A stretch of 19,452 nt of DNA from Bacillota bacterium (lineage in GTDB: Bacteria; Bacillota; Clostridia; Christensenellales; Aristaeellaceae). The notes under the pieces are model-generated. The model was not told the origin of the DNA and made no database searches. It was given only the letters and a program-made list of their open reading frames with translations. The stretch covers positions 1 to 19,452 of the forward strand of contig JAGVSV010000197.1 of assembly GCA_019137115.1 (NCBI GenBank), read 5' to 3'. This document shows positions 1-7,397 of the stretch, in pieces. A program made the translations under genes and the position numbers. Every line of letters starts with the position of its first letter. The first letter of the stretch is position 1.

Positions 1-197
1 TGAAAGCCCAGTTCCGATATGCGGACAAGATCGGCGCGCGCTGGGTGGTGCTGGTGGGCGGCGATGAAAAAGCGCGCGGGGTTGCCAAGCTGCGTTTCAT
101 GGACGATGGCACCGAGCAGGAAATTCCATGGGAACAGGTGGCCGAAACACTGGTGGAACGGATCATCTCAAAGAACGGGCAGCCACATTTTGGCTGA
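1..197 (+). CDS. hisS: Histidyl-tRNA synthetase, C-terminal fragment (5' end outside window)
   Basis: Only the last 64 residues are present, read from base 3 to a TGA stop. They look like the C-terminal anticodon-binding domain of class II HisRS: a K-Q-x-x-YADKIGA segment, the strand WVVLVGGDE, then a G-x-x-K-L turn leading to a short C-terminal helix. The enzyme charges tRNA-His in the cytoplasm. The aspS gene begins 16 nt downstream, and hisS-aspS is a widespread Firmicutes pair, which supports the call. The catalytic core cannot be examined because it lies upstream of the window. Confidence 0.88.
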   Translation, partial: KAQFRYADKIGARWVVLVGGDEKARGVAKLRFMDDGTEQEIPWEQVAETLVERIISKNGQPHFG

Positions 198-213
198 AGC
201 GTGAGGAGGAACT

Positions 214-2019
214 ATGGCGGAATTTTTGGACGGCTGGAAACGAGATTGCATGTGCGCCGAGGTGGACGCTGAGCGGGTCGGGAAGGACGTGACGCTGTTC
301 GGCTGGGTGCAGCGCGCGCGAAACATGGGCGGCATTATCTTTGTGTGGCTGCGCGACCGCAGCGGCATTGTACAGGTGGTGTTTGACAGCAATGTGCTGG
401 ACCCGGACACTTACGCGCTGGGCGAATCGCTGCGCAACGAGTTTGTGCTGGCCATCAAGGGCAGCGTGCGGCTGCGCAATGAAAAGGATATTAACGAATC
501 GCTGGCAACGGGCAGGCTGGAAGTGGTGGTTCAGGAAGCCAAAATCCTCAACCGCGCCGAAACGCCGCCGATCTATATCGATGATGACGCGAACGAAAGC
601 GAACCCCTGCGGATGAAGTACCGTTACCTCGACCTGCGAAAGCCCAAGCTGCAGCGCACGATGGCGCTGCGCAGCCAGGTGATGAACGCCGTCCGCAGCC
701 ACATGATCTCCGAAGGCTTTACGGAGTTTGAGACGCCCATTCTGACGCGGTCTACGCCCGAAGGCGCCCGGGACTTTCTGGTGCCCAGCCGCCTGCACCC
801 CGGCAACTGCTATGCGCTGCCGCAAAGTCCGCAGATCTACAAGCAGCTGCTGATGGTGGCGGGGATGGACCGGTACTTCCAGTTTGCCCGCTGTTTCCGC
901 GATGAGGACAGCCGCGCTGACCGCCAGCCCGAGTTTACGCAGCTGGATCTGGAAATGTCCTTTGTGGAGCCGGCAGATGTACAAACTGTTGTAGAGGGCG
1001 CATTTGCGCGCGTGTTCCGCGATGTGATGGGGGTGGATATCCCGCTGCCCCTGCCTCGCATGACCTGGAAGGACGCGATGGAAAAATACGGCAGCGACAA
1101 GCCTGACACCCGGTATGACATGACCATACAGGATGTGAGCGCGTTTGCGCCGGGATGCGGCTTCTCGGTGTTTGAAAACAGCGTGCAGGATGGCGGCATC
1201 GTGGCGGGCATCGTAGCCAGACAGGCGGCGGGCAGGTTCTCCCGCAAGGAGATCGACACGCTGGGTGAGTTTGCCAAAACCTACCATGTCAAAGGCATGG
1301 CATGGCTGAGCCTGCAGGAGGATGGCACGGTCCGATCCTCGTTTGCCAAGTTCCTGAGCGATGACAAACTCAGGGAACTGACGGACGCGTTGGAGCTGGA
1401 GCGCGGGGACATCGCCTTCCTGATCGCGGACAGGAAACTTGTGGCGCTGACCGCCTTGGGGCAGGTGCGCGGCCGCGTGGCGCGCGAACTGGGCCTGATT
1501 GAGCAGGGCAAGTACAACCTGTTCTGGGTGGTGGAGTTCCCACTGATGGAGTGGAACGAGGAAAACCAGCGCTATGTGTCCGCGCACCATCCGTTTACCA
1601 TGCCCATGGAGGAGGATTTTCACCTGCTGGACACCGATCTGCCCAACGTTCGCGCCAAATCGTATGACCTGGTGTTGAACGGCGTGGAGATGGGCTCCGG
1701 CTCCATCCGCATCCACGCCAGCGACCTGCAGGAGAAGATGTTTGGCTTGCTGGGCTTCACGCATGAGGAAGCGTGGCGGCGGTTCGGGTTTTTGCTGGAG
1801 GCGTTCAAATACGGCACGCCGCCGCACGGCGGGTTTGCCTTCGGCATCGACCGTCTGTTGATGATGCTCACCGACAGCGACAGCCTACGGGACGTCATTG
1901 CTTTCCCCAAAATGCAGAACGCGTCCTGCCTGATGATGAACACGCCGGACGAGGTATCACCGGACCAGCTGAAACTCCTGCACATCACTTTTGATGCAGA
2001 CGACGCCGCCGCGCCATGA
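214..2019 (+). CDS. aspS: Aspartyl-tRNA synthetase, bacterial type
   Basis: The 601-residue product has the usual length of bacterial AspRS with a GAD insertion domain; it charges tRNA-Asp in the cytoplasm. Residues 1-115 form the OB-fold anticodon-binding domain (GWVQRARNMGG, then LRDRSGIVQVVFD). The class II core follows, with the motif 2 region at residues 226-250 (RCFRDEDSRADRQPEFTQLD) and motif 3 near 544 (GIDRLLMML). The segment at about 290-410 fits the GAD insert. The ATG is preceded by a good ribosome binding site (GTGAGGAGGA). Residue 38 is Met where E. coli has Leu30, a position implicated in discriminating tRNA-Asp from tRNA-Asn, so tRNA specificity cannot be settled from this sequence. 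It is probably co-transcribed with hisS. Confidence 0.97.
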   Translation: MAEFLDGWKRDCMCAEVDAERVGKDVTLFGWVQRARNMGGIIFVWLRDRSGIVQVVFDSNVLDPDTYALGESLRNEFVLAIKGSVRLRNEKDINESLATGRLEVVVQEAKILNRAETPPIYIDDDANESEPLRMKYRYLDLRKPKLQRTMALRSQVMNAVRSHMISEGFTEFETPILTRSTPEGARDFLVPSRLHPGNCYALPQSPQIYKQLLMVAGMDRYFQFARCFRDEDSRADRQPEFTQLDLEMSFVEPADVQTVVEGAFARVFRDVMGVDIPLPLPRMTWKDAMEKYGSDKPDTRYDMTIQDVSAFAPGCGFSVFENSVQDGGIVAGIVARQAAGRFSRKEIDTLGEFAKTYHVKGMAWLSLQEDGTVRSSFAKFLSDDKLRELTDALELERGDIAFLIADRKLVALTALGQVRGRVARELGLIEQGKYNLFWVVEFPLMEWNEENQRYVSAHHPFTMPMEEDFHLLDTDLPNVRAKSYDLVLNGVEMGSGSIRIHASDLQEKMFGLLGFTHEEAWRRFGFLLEAFKYGTPPHGGFAFGIDRLLMMLTDSDSLRDVIAFPKMQNASCLMMNTPDEVSPDQLKLLHITFDADDAAAP

Positions 2020-2023
2020 GCAG

Positions 2024-2052
2024 TTGCGGTTATACACGGCATTTGCTATAAT
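2024..2052 (+). promoter_or_regulatory. Sigma-A-type promoter for the asp23 operon
   Basis: TTGCGG (2024-2029) and a perfect TATAAT (2047-2052) are separated by 17 bp, with an extended -10 TG at 2044-2045. It begins just after the aspS stop and sits about 30 bp upstream of the asp23 start, giving a short leader. This marks the likely start of a new transcription unit; no terminator is visible after aspS, so read-through is possible. Confidence 0.75.
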
Positions 2053-2067
2053 TCGCGCGTATATGCA

Positions 2068-2073
2068 AGGAGG
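2068..2073 (+). promoter_or_regulatory. Ribosome binding site deciding the asp23 start
   Basis: AGGAGG lies 8 nt before the ATG at 2082. An in-frame GTG at 2073 overlaps this site and so cannot be the start it serves. Confidence 0.75.
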
Positions 2074-2081
2074 TGCATCCC

Positions 2082-2816
2082 ATGACACCTGATTACGAAA
2101 ACTTGCCCGTCCACCAGGAAGCGGAAGACACAACCGGCGGCACGATCACGTATGCCAACGAAGTGATCGCCATCATTTCCGGCATTGCCGCCCATGAGGT
2201 GGAAGGCATTGCCGGTATGTGCACCAGCGGCGGGTTCAGCGATATCATCGGCAAGAACCGCAATGTCACGCGCGGCGTGAAAGCCGAGGTGGGCACCGAG
2301 GAAGTGTCCATCGACCTGTATGCGATCATCGAGTATGGACAGCCCATCCAGAAAGTGGCCAGCGAGGTACAGGAAAATGTGCGCAAATCCATCGAAGCGA
2401 TGACCAGCCTCAAGGTGGTGCGCGTTGACGTACACGTGCAGGGCGTCAGCTTTGAAAAAGAAAAGCGCGAGGTGCAGACCAACCTAGAAGCCGTCAAGTG
2501 GCAGAACCTGCCGGAAGGCTCCAAGCCCAAAACGCGGGAAGAGCGCAAGAACGAAAAACGGCGCGCCAAGGAAGCGGCACAGCAGGAAGAGGCCGCCAAG
2601 GCCGACGAGCCTGCCAAAGTCGAGGAGCCGGTTGAGGAAGCCGAAGCTGTGACCGAAGCGCCCACGGAAGCGGAAGAGGCAGCGGCACAGGCGCAGCCTG
2701 ATACTGAGGTAGCCACCGAGCCCGTCGCAGAAGCGGCGCCGGAGGATGTGTCCGCTGACGCCAAGGAAAGCGAGAAAAAGCCTGCGCCCAAAACCCGACG
2801 GAGCCGGAAAGCGTAA
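2082..2816 (+). CDS. asp23: Asp23/Gls24 family envelope stress protein with long charged C-terminal tail
   Basis: The product is 244 residues. Residues about 20-126 form a typical Asp23/Gls24 domain (ITYANEVIAIISGIAAHEVE, then GVKAEVGTEEVSIDLYAII and the VRVDVHVQGVSF end). In Staphylococcus, Asp23 is membrane-associated through AmaP and relates to cell-envelope homeostasis; here amaP follows after 8 nt, so the same role is inferred. Most family members stop soon after the domain, whereas this one continues with a basic linker (about 150-168), an Ala/Glu-rich acidic stretch (about 169-232) and a short basic end (KTRRSRKA). The tail looks disordered. It is the first gene after the 2024-2052 promoter. 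Confidence 0.9.
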   Translation: MTPDYENLPVHQEAEDTTGGTITYANEVIAIISGIAAHEVEGIAGMCTSGGFSDIIGKNRNVTRGVKAEVGTEEVSIDLYAIIEYGQPIQKVASEVQENVRKSIEAMTSLKVVRVDVHVQGVSFEKEKREVQTNLEAVKWQNLPEGSKPKTREERKNEKRRAKEAAQQEEAAKADEPAKVEEPVEEAEAVTEAPTEAEEAAAQAQPDTEVATEPVAEAAPEDVSADAKESEKKPAPKTRRSRKA

Positions 2817-2824
2817 GGCACCCC

Positions 2825-3442
2825 ATGAAGCTAAGCATAGCGGACAGGATCATTCTGTTCATCGGGGGGCTGATCAGCCTCCTCGCCGGTTTAATGCTGG
2901 TGGTATTGAGCCTGACAGGCATCCTGGGTGTGCCGGGAGCGGAGAACCACACGGCGCTGGCGCGCTGGTTGCTGCCGCTGACCGGGTTGCTGCTGTTGCT
3001 GTTTGGCGCGTATGTGTTCTCCCTGTTGCGGCGCTCCAAGTTCCGGCAGGAGAGTTTCGTGGTGGCTCAGACTGAATCCGGCGAGATGCGCATCTCGGTG
3101 CGCGCGCTGGAGGATATCGTAAGGCGCTGCGTCTATCTGCAGCAGGGGCTTACCCTGCGGGACACCCAGATCACACGGCAGCGGGACACTGTGCAGGTGC
3201 AGCTGCGCGTGGGGGGCGAGCCGGGCACGGATCTGCCCCGGGCGGTCAAACAGCTGCAGCAGGACATCCAGCGCGAAATGCTGGCCAGCGCGGGCATCAA
3301 AACGGGCGATATCCGCGTCACGGTGGATACTGCGCCGCAAGGCAGGATGTTTGAGCGGCAGCGCCCGGCGCCCACACCGGCACGGCGCAACGAAAAGACG
3401 GCTTCTGACGATGTTCGTTCATCCAACACAGGAGGATTATAA
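2825..3442 (+). CDS. amaP: Alkaline shock response membrane anchor protein AmaP
   Basis: This is a 205-residue membrane protein. Two hydrophobic helices, about residues 8-32 and 46-68, are joined by a short loop and followed by basic residues (RRSKFR), which suggests the rest is cytoplasmic. The soluble part (about 75-170) begins with MRISVRALEDIVRRCV and ends with a valine-rich strand, the layout of AmaP. The C-terminal 35 residues are polar and Pro/Arg-rich. In staphylococci AmaP tethers Asp23 to the membrane, and its place between asp23 and a DUF2273 gene matches that module. The Shine-Dalgarno sequence is poor (AAGGCACCCC), so coupling to asp23 translation is likely. Confidence 0.88.
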   Translation: MKLSIADRIILFIGGLISLLAGLMLVVLSLTGILGVPGAENHTALARWLLPLTGLLLLLFGAYVFSLLRRSKFRQESFVVAQTESGEMRISVRALEDIVRRCVYLQQGLTLRDTQITRQRDTVQVQLRVGGEPGTDLPRAVKQLQQDIQREMLASAGIKTGDIRVTVDTAPQGRMFERQRPAPTPARRNEKTASDDVRSSNTGGL

Positions 3443-3444
3443 CA

Positions 3445-3744
3445 ATGCAGGACAATGATAACATCAATGTGCCAACCACCGGGTTGAGCAGGCGCTGCCT
3501 GATGGCGGCGGCGTTTTTTGCCTTCGGCCTGCTGCTGGTCACCGTGGGGTTCTGGAAAACGCTGCTGGTGCTGGCGATTACCGCGGTCGGCGCGTTGCTG
3601 GGCTCCCGCAAGGACCTGCGCGGCGACATCAGCAGCCAGGTGAACCGCGTGTTCCCGCCCAAAGGGCAGAAGGTGAACTACGACCCGGAAGAGATTGAGA
3701 AGATCAAAAAGGCGCTGGACTTGAAGAACAAGCCGGAAGAGTGA
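3445..3744 (+). CDS. DUF2273 family small membrane protein
   Basis: This 99-residue protein has two closely spaced hydrophobic helices at about residues 17-37 and 39-55, containing GFWKTLLVLAITAVGALLGS, then a charged cytoplasmic-type tail (YDPEEIEKIKKALDLKNK). That is the DUF2273 pattern, and the gene commonly sits beside asp23 and amaP in Firmicutes. No biochemical role is established; membership in the Asp23 membrane complex is inferred from position. A strong ACAGGAGG ribosome binding site precedes the ATG, and the gene starts 2 nt after amaP ends. Confidence 0.85.
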   Translation: MQDNDNINVPTTGLSRRCLMAAAFFAFGLLLVTVGFWKTLLVLAITAVGALLGSRKDLRGDISSQVNRVFPPKGQKVNYDPEEIEKIKKALDLKNKPEE

Positions 3745-3787
3745 TGCGCCTGCAACGCAACAACCGCGAAGGGTAGTACGTAACGAC

Positions 3788-4189
3788 ATGTCACGACACG
3801 CAGCGCGCCGGGCGGCGATGCAGTTGGTATATGAGATGCTGCTGGGCGGCGGCGGGGATGAAACGCTCAACGATCTGATTGAGTATCCCCCGGATGACCC
3901 GGACGCGCCGTATGCCGAAGCATTGGCTCATGGTGTGCGGGCGCGGCTGCCGCAGCTGGATCAGGTGCTGTCATCGCGCAGCGAGTCGCGCGCGCTGGAG
4001 CGTATCCCCGCGGTGGTGCGGGCCATTCTGTATGTCGCGCTGGAGGAGCTGGACGCCCAGCCCGACGTGCCGGACAGCGTGGTCATCAACGAGGCGGTCC
4101 AACTGGCACACCAGTACGCGGAGGAAATTGACGCCAAGTTTGTCAACGGGGTGCTGGGCAGCCACCTGAGGGAGACAAAGCGCACGTGA
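3788..4189 (+). CDS. nusB: Transcription antitermination protein NusB
   Basis: The 133-residue length is normal for NusB, the all-helical factor that binds boxA RNA with S10 (NusE) for rRNA antitermination. The N-terminus has the arginine-rich SRHAARRAAMQLVYEM helix. The second half carries the family signature: ERIPAVVRAILYVALEEL, then VVINEAVQLAHQYAEE and KFVNGVLG. The 43-nt gap after the DUF2273 gene is the largest inside this operon apart from its promoter region, and the Shine-Dalgarno sequence is weak. The stop codon overlaps the GTG start of the next gene (GTGA). Confidence 0.95.
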   Translation: MSRHAARRAAMQLVYEMLLGGGGDETLNDLIEYPPDDPDAPYAEALAHGVRARLPQLDQVLSSRSESRALERIPAVVRAILYVALEELDAQPDVPDSVVINEAVQLAHQYAEEIDAKFVNGVLGSHLRETKRT

Positions 4190-5145
4190 GGATGGCGCTG
4201 GGCTTGGACACCAGCCTGTACAAGACTTCCTGTGCCCTGGCGGATGAGCACGGGCGCGTGGTCCATGCGGTGTCCATCCCATTGCCGGTGGCACACGGCG
4301 CGCTGGGGTTGCGGCAGAATGATGCCGTTTTTTTGCATGTAAAGCAGCTGCCGGAGGCGCTGGACGAAGCGCTGTCGCACGCGGGCGGGAAAATGCCAGC
4401 CGCCATTGCCGTGTCGGCGACACCCACCAACGCGCCAGACTCCTACATGCCGGCGTTCCTGGCGGGAACTTCGCTGGCAACTTCCCTTGGTTTGGCCTGG
4501 AACGTGCCGGTGCTCAAAACCACCCACCAGCGCGGACATCTGCGCGCCGCCATGATCGCCAACCCGGATGTGCAGGGGCAGTTCCTGGCCGTGCACCTGT
4601 CCGGCGGCACCACCGACGTACTCCTGCATGCCGAAGACGGAAGTTTGCAACTGCTGGCCAAAGGGCTGGACCTGCACGCCGGACAGCTGGTCGACCGTAT
4701 TGGTGTGGCGATGGGTTTGCCTTTCCCGGCGGGGCAACACATGGATACATTGGCGCAAGTGGGGCGGGCAGACGGGCGCTACCCTGTCAGCATCCGGCCA
4801 CAGGGTTTTCATCTCTCGGGCGCCGAAGCAGCCGCCCTGGCGGATTTGAACAGGGGAAAGGCATCCCACGCCGACATCGCCGCCAACGTGCTGGATGTGA
4901 TCGCCAGGTCGCTGTTGCGCATGCTCCAGCAGGTGGCGGATACAACCGGCGTTCGTGACGTGCTGCTGTTTGGCGGCGTTGCCTCGTCCACATGGCTGAG
5001 GAACCGTATGCAGGGACGCAATGCGCAGCGCCGGTTGGGGCTGGCCTTGCGTTTCGGATTGCCGGAGTACGCCGGCGACAACGCGGCGGGCGTGGCGCTG
5101 CTGGCGGTTGACAAGCTACTGAACGACACCCAGGAGGTATCATGA
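4186..5145 (+). CDS. TsaD/Kae1-like (peptidase M22 family) paralog
   Basis: The 319-residue protein has the ASKHA-like fold signatures of TsaD/Kae1 but is not canonical TsaD. The N-terminal strand reads LGLDTSLYKTS (TsaD: GIETSCDET). A metal-binding HxxxH is kept as H114-Q-R-G-H118, and D298 in GDNAAG matches the third metal ligand. D170 in LVDRIGVAMGLPFPAG matches the conserved GEAFDK aspartate. The usual SGGHTQL is replaced by SGGTTDVL (139-146), and GGVASS (263-268) closes the nucleotide site. True TsaD makes tRNA t6A with TsaB and TsaE; neither is here. Similar paralogs occur in Clostridia, usually annotated O-sialoglycoprotein endopeptidase, without a known function. GTG start, overlapping nusB by 4 nt; an in-frame ATG lies two codons later. 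Confidence 0.85.
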   Translation: MRMALGLDTSLYKTSCALADEHGRVVHAVSIPLPVAHGALGLRQNDAVFLHVKQLPEALDEALSHAGGKMPAAIAVSATPTNAPDSYMPAFLAGTSLATSLGLAWNVPVLKTTHQRGHLRAAMIANPDVQGQFLAVHLSGGTTDVLLHAEDGSLQLLAKGLDLHAGQLVDRIGVAMGLPFPAGQHMDTLAQVGRADGRYPVSIRPQGFHLSGAEAAALADLNRGKASHADIAANVLDVIARSLLRMLQQVADTTGVRDVLLFGGVASSTWLRNRMQGRNAQRRLGLALRFGLPEYAGDNAAGVALLAVDKLLNDTQEVS

Positions 5146-5990
5146 TGGCAGAAATCCTAAGCGGCAAACAAATGTCCGAACAGCTCACCCAGGAACAGCA
5201 GGAGCGCGTCGCCGCGCTGCGGGCGCAGGGCATTGTGCCGGGGCTGGCGGTGATCCTGGCCGGGGAAAACCCGGCCAGCGAGATTTATGTGCGCAACAAG
5301 AAAACCATGTGCGATACCATTGGCGTTCATTCCGAAGTGGTGCGGCTGCCCAACGATGTGTCACAGGAGGATTTGATCGCCCATGTGGAGCGTTTAAATC
5401 AGGACCCGGCCATTCATGGCATACTGGTGCAGCTGCCCCTCCCCGAGCATCTGGACGAAGCGGCCGTGCTTGCGCGTGTGCTGCCCGAAAAGGATGTGGA
5501 CGGGTTCCACGTCGTCAACGCGGGTAAGCTGTTTGCCGGTTTGCCCGGCGTGGTGCCGTGTACCCCCAAGGGAATCCTGTACATGCTCCATCAGGCAGGC
5601 ATTGAACTGAAAGGCAAGGAAGCAGTGGTGATCGGCCGCTCCAACATTGTGGGCAAGCCGGTGGCCATGCTGCTGCTGCAGGAGCACTGTACGGTCACCA
5701 TCTGCCATTCCCGCACGCAGAACCTCAAGGACGTGACGCGGCGCGCGGACATCCTCGTGGCGGCGATCGGCAAGCCGCGATTTGTGACCGCGGACATGGT
5801 CAAGCCCGGCGCCACGGTGATCGACGTGGGCGTCAACCGCGTGGATGGCAAGGTATGCGGCGATGTGGACTTTGACGCCGTCAAAGAGGTGGCGGGCCAT
5901 CTGACGCCTGTGCCCGGCGGCGTGGGCAAGATGACCATCAGCATGCTGATGGAAAACACGCTGGAGGCGGCATGCAGGTCAGCGCGCTGA
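5142..5990 (+). CDS. folD: Bifunctional methylenetetrahydrofolate dehydrogenase / cyclohydrolase FolD
   Basis: This 282-residue cytosolic enzyme interconverts 5,10-methylene-THF, methenyl-THF and 10-formyl-THF using NADP. Seen in order: the catalytic Y-V-x-x-K segment (SEIYVRNKKTMCDTIG), the folate-site LVQLPLPEH, KDVDGFHVVNAG, the Rossmann-domain signature VVIGRSNIVGKPVAMLL, and the C-terminal PGGVGKMT. The last usually reads PGGVGPMT, so Lys replaces the common Pro. It overlaps the previous gene as ATGA with AGGAGG at 5132-5137; a second ATG at 5145 fits the spacing slightly better and could be the real start. It overlaps xseA by 19 nt. Confidence 0.96.
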   Translation: MMAEILSGKQMSEQLTQEQQERVAALRAQGIVPGLAVILAGENPASEIYVRNKKTMCDTIGVHSEVVRLPNDVSQEDLIAHVERLNQDPAIHGILVQLPLPEHLDEAAVLARVLPEKDVDGFHVVNAGKLFAGLPGVVPCTPKGILYMLHQAGIELKGKEAVVIGRSNIVGKPVAMLLLQEHCTVTICHSRTQNLKDVTRRADILVAAIGKPRFVTADMVKPGATVIDVGVNRVDGKVCGDVDFDAVKEVAGHLTPVPGGVGKMTISMLMENTLEAACRSAR

Positions 5991-7183
5991 GCGTTCAGGA
6001 GCTCAACGAGTACGTACGCAAGCTGCTGGCGGGCGACCCGATGCTGCGCGGCATCGCCGTGCGCGGGGAGGTCAGCAACTTCAAGCAGCATGTGTCCGGG
6101 CATTGGTATTTCTCGCTTAAGGACGACAAGAGCCGCATTGCATGCGTGATGTTCCGGCAGCACAACCAGTTGCTTCGCTTTGTGCCGCGCGATGGCATGC
6201 GGCTGGTGCTGATGGGCTCGGTGGGCTTGTACACTGCTTCCGGCAGCTACCAGTTTTATGCCGAGGGCGCGATGCAGGAAGGCGTCGGCGACCTGTACCA
6301 GCGGTTTCTGGCGCTCAGGGACTCGCTTGCGCGGGAAGGGCTGTTTGACGCCGCGCGCAAACGGCCATTGCCCCTGTTGCCCAGGGCGGTGGGCATCGTG
6401 ACCAGCGGCACCGGCGCGGTGCTGCATGACATCCGCACAGTGGCGGCCCGGCGCTTCCCCGGCATCCGGCTGGTTCTGCGCCCGACCCAGGTACAGGGCG
6501 AGGGCGCGGCATCCGATATTGCAGCGGGCATCGTCGAAGTGGGTGCCATCGATGATGTGGACGTGATCATAGTGGGCCGCGGTGGCGGCAGCATTGAGGA
6601 CCTGTGGGCGTTTAACGAGGAGATGGTGGTGCGCGCCATCGTAGCCAGCGCAAAACCTGTGATCTCGGCCGTCGGCCACGAAACCGATATCACGCTGGCG
6701 GATTTTGCCGCTGACATGCGCGCGCCGACTCCTTCGGCGGCGGCAGAACTGGCGGTGCCCGACCGGCTGGAGCTGCTGCGGCAGGTGCAGGGGCTGGAGA
6801 GCGGCTTGCGCGTGGCTGGAGAGCGGGCGCTTTCGAGTCTTACCGTGCATCTGTCAGAGATCGAAAAGCGCCTGGAGGCCAAGCGGCCCGAAGCCGCGCT
6901 TGCGCTGCTGGCATCGCGGGTAACCCTATGCAAGCAAAGGCTCAGCGCACGCATCGACCGGGCGCTGGAGCAAAGCGCGGCGGCAACTTCCCAGCTGTCC
7001 GGACGGCTGAAAGCTGTCGGCCCACTAGCTACATTGCAGCGTGGGTATGCGATCGTGCTAGCCGAAAGTACGCCGGTCACTACGATCGACGCAGTTGCTC
7101 CTAAGATGACTGTTGTTTTCCGCGATGGCAAGGCGGAGGTTGCGACACTGGGCACAAAAAAGGAGGATCCCTTTGAATCCTGA
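5972..7183 (+). CDS. xseA: Exodeoxyribonuclease VII large subunit
   Basis: The 403-residue length is usual for XseA, the catalytic subunit of the single-strand exonuclease that degrades DNA to short oligonucleotides. Residues 1-100 form the OB-fold DNA-binding domain (LSVQELNEYVRKLL, GEVSNFKQHVSGHWYFSLKD). The catalytic region has TSGTGAVLHDI, GRGGGSIEDLWAFNEE (from residue 202) and AVGHETDITLADFAAD followed by RAPTPSAAAE. A long helical stretch that binds small subunits follows, then the ALQRGYAIV-type C-terminal segment (here TLQRGYAIVL). The ATG lies inside the end of folD with GGAGG at 5963-5967, and the gene overlaps xseB. Confidence 0.97.
   Translation: MQVSALSVQELNEYVRKLLAGDPMLRGIAVRGEVSNFKQHVSGHWYFSLKDDKSRIACVMFRQHNQLLRFVPRDGMRLVLMGSVGLYTASGSYQFYAEGAMQEGVGDLYQRFLALRDSLAREGLFDAARKRPLPLLPRAVGIVTSGTGAVLHDIRTVAARRFPGIRLVLRPTQVQGEGAASDIAAGIVEVGAIDDVDVIIVGRGGGSIEDLWAFNEEMVVRAIVASAKPVISAVGHETDITLADFAADMRAPTPSAAAELAVPDRLELLRQVQGLESGLRVAGERALSSLTVHLSEIEKRLEAKRPEAALALLASRVTLCKQRLSARIDRALEQSAAATSQLSGRLKAVGPLATLQRGYAIVLAESTPVTTIDAVAPKMTVVFRDGKAEVATLGTKKEDPFES
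7161..7166 (+). promoter_or_regulatory. Ribosome binding site deciding the xseB start
   Basis: AGGAGG sits 6 nt before TTG at 7173, inside the end of xseA. It favours the short TTG-started XseB over a longer in-frame ATG start at 7113, which has no such site and would add 20 atypical residues. Confidence 0.7.
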
Positions 7184-7397
7184 ACAGCAAACAGGCGGTT
7201 TTGAACAGAAAGTGGAAGCGCTGGAGGCGCTGGTGGAAAGCATGGAGCAAGGCGGCATGACGCTGGAGGACATGCTGACCTCCTATGAGAAGGGCGTCGC
7301 GCTGGTCAAGCAGCTCAACGCGCAGTTGGCGCAGGCCCAGCAGCGCCTGCAGGTTCTCAAGGATGGCAGCCTTGCCGAACCGGAGCAACCCGCGTGA
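7173..7397 (+). CDS. xseB: Exodeoxyribonuclease VII small subunit
   Basis: From the TTG start the product is 74 residues, normal for XseB. The core is the family hallmark: FEQKVEALEALVESMEQGGM, then LEDMLTSYEKGVALVK and a helix ending in QQRLQVL, forming two antiparallel helices. Several XseB copies bind each XseA to activate the nuclease. It overlaps the end of xseA by 11 nt and overlaps ispA as GTGA, so the three are probably translationally coupled. Confidence 0.93.
   Translation: MNPEQQTGGFEQKVEALEALVESMEQGGMTLEDMLTSYEKGVALVKQLNAQLAQAQQRLQVLKDGSLAEPEQPA

Noticed and set aside
163..1827. A 554-codon reading frame on the minus strand opposite aspS
   Set aside because: aspS has complete family motifs on the plus strand. 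Long antisense frames are expected in GC-rich codons, and the antisense product shows no recognisable domain.
2563..2800. Repetitive GAAGC/GCCGA-like sequence in the asp23 tail as a possible DNA repeat or recombination site
   Set aside because: It is explained by Ala/Glu codons in a low-complexity tail; there is no regular unit length and no spacer structure, so it is neither a CRISPR nor a tandem repeat.
3745..3787. Possible promoter or small RNA in the gap before nusB
   Set aside because: No -35/-10 pair, hairpin or strong ribosome binding site is visible in these 43 bases.
7113..7172. Longer N-terminus for XseB starting at ATG 7113
   Set aside because: The extra residues are Arg-rich, unlike XseB, and the AGGAGG site at 7161-7166 serves the TTG at 7173.
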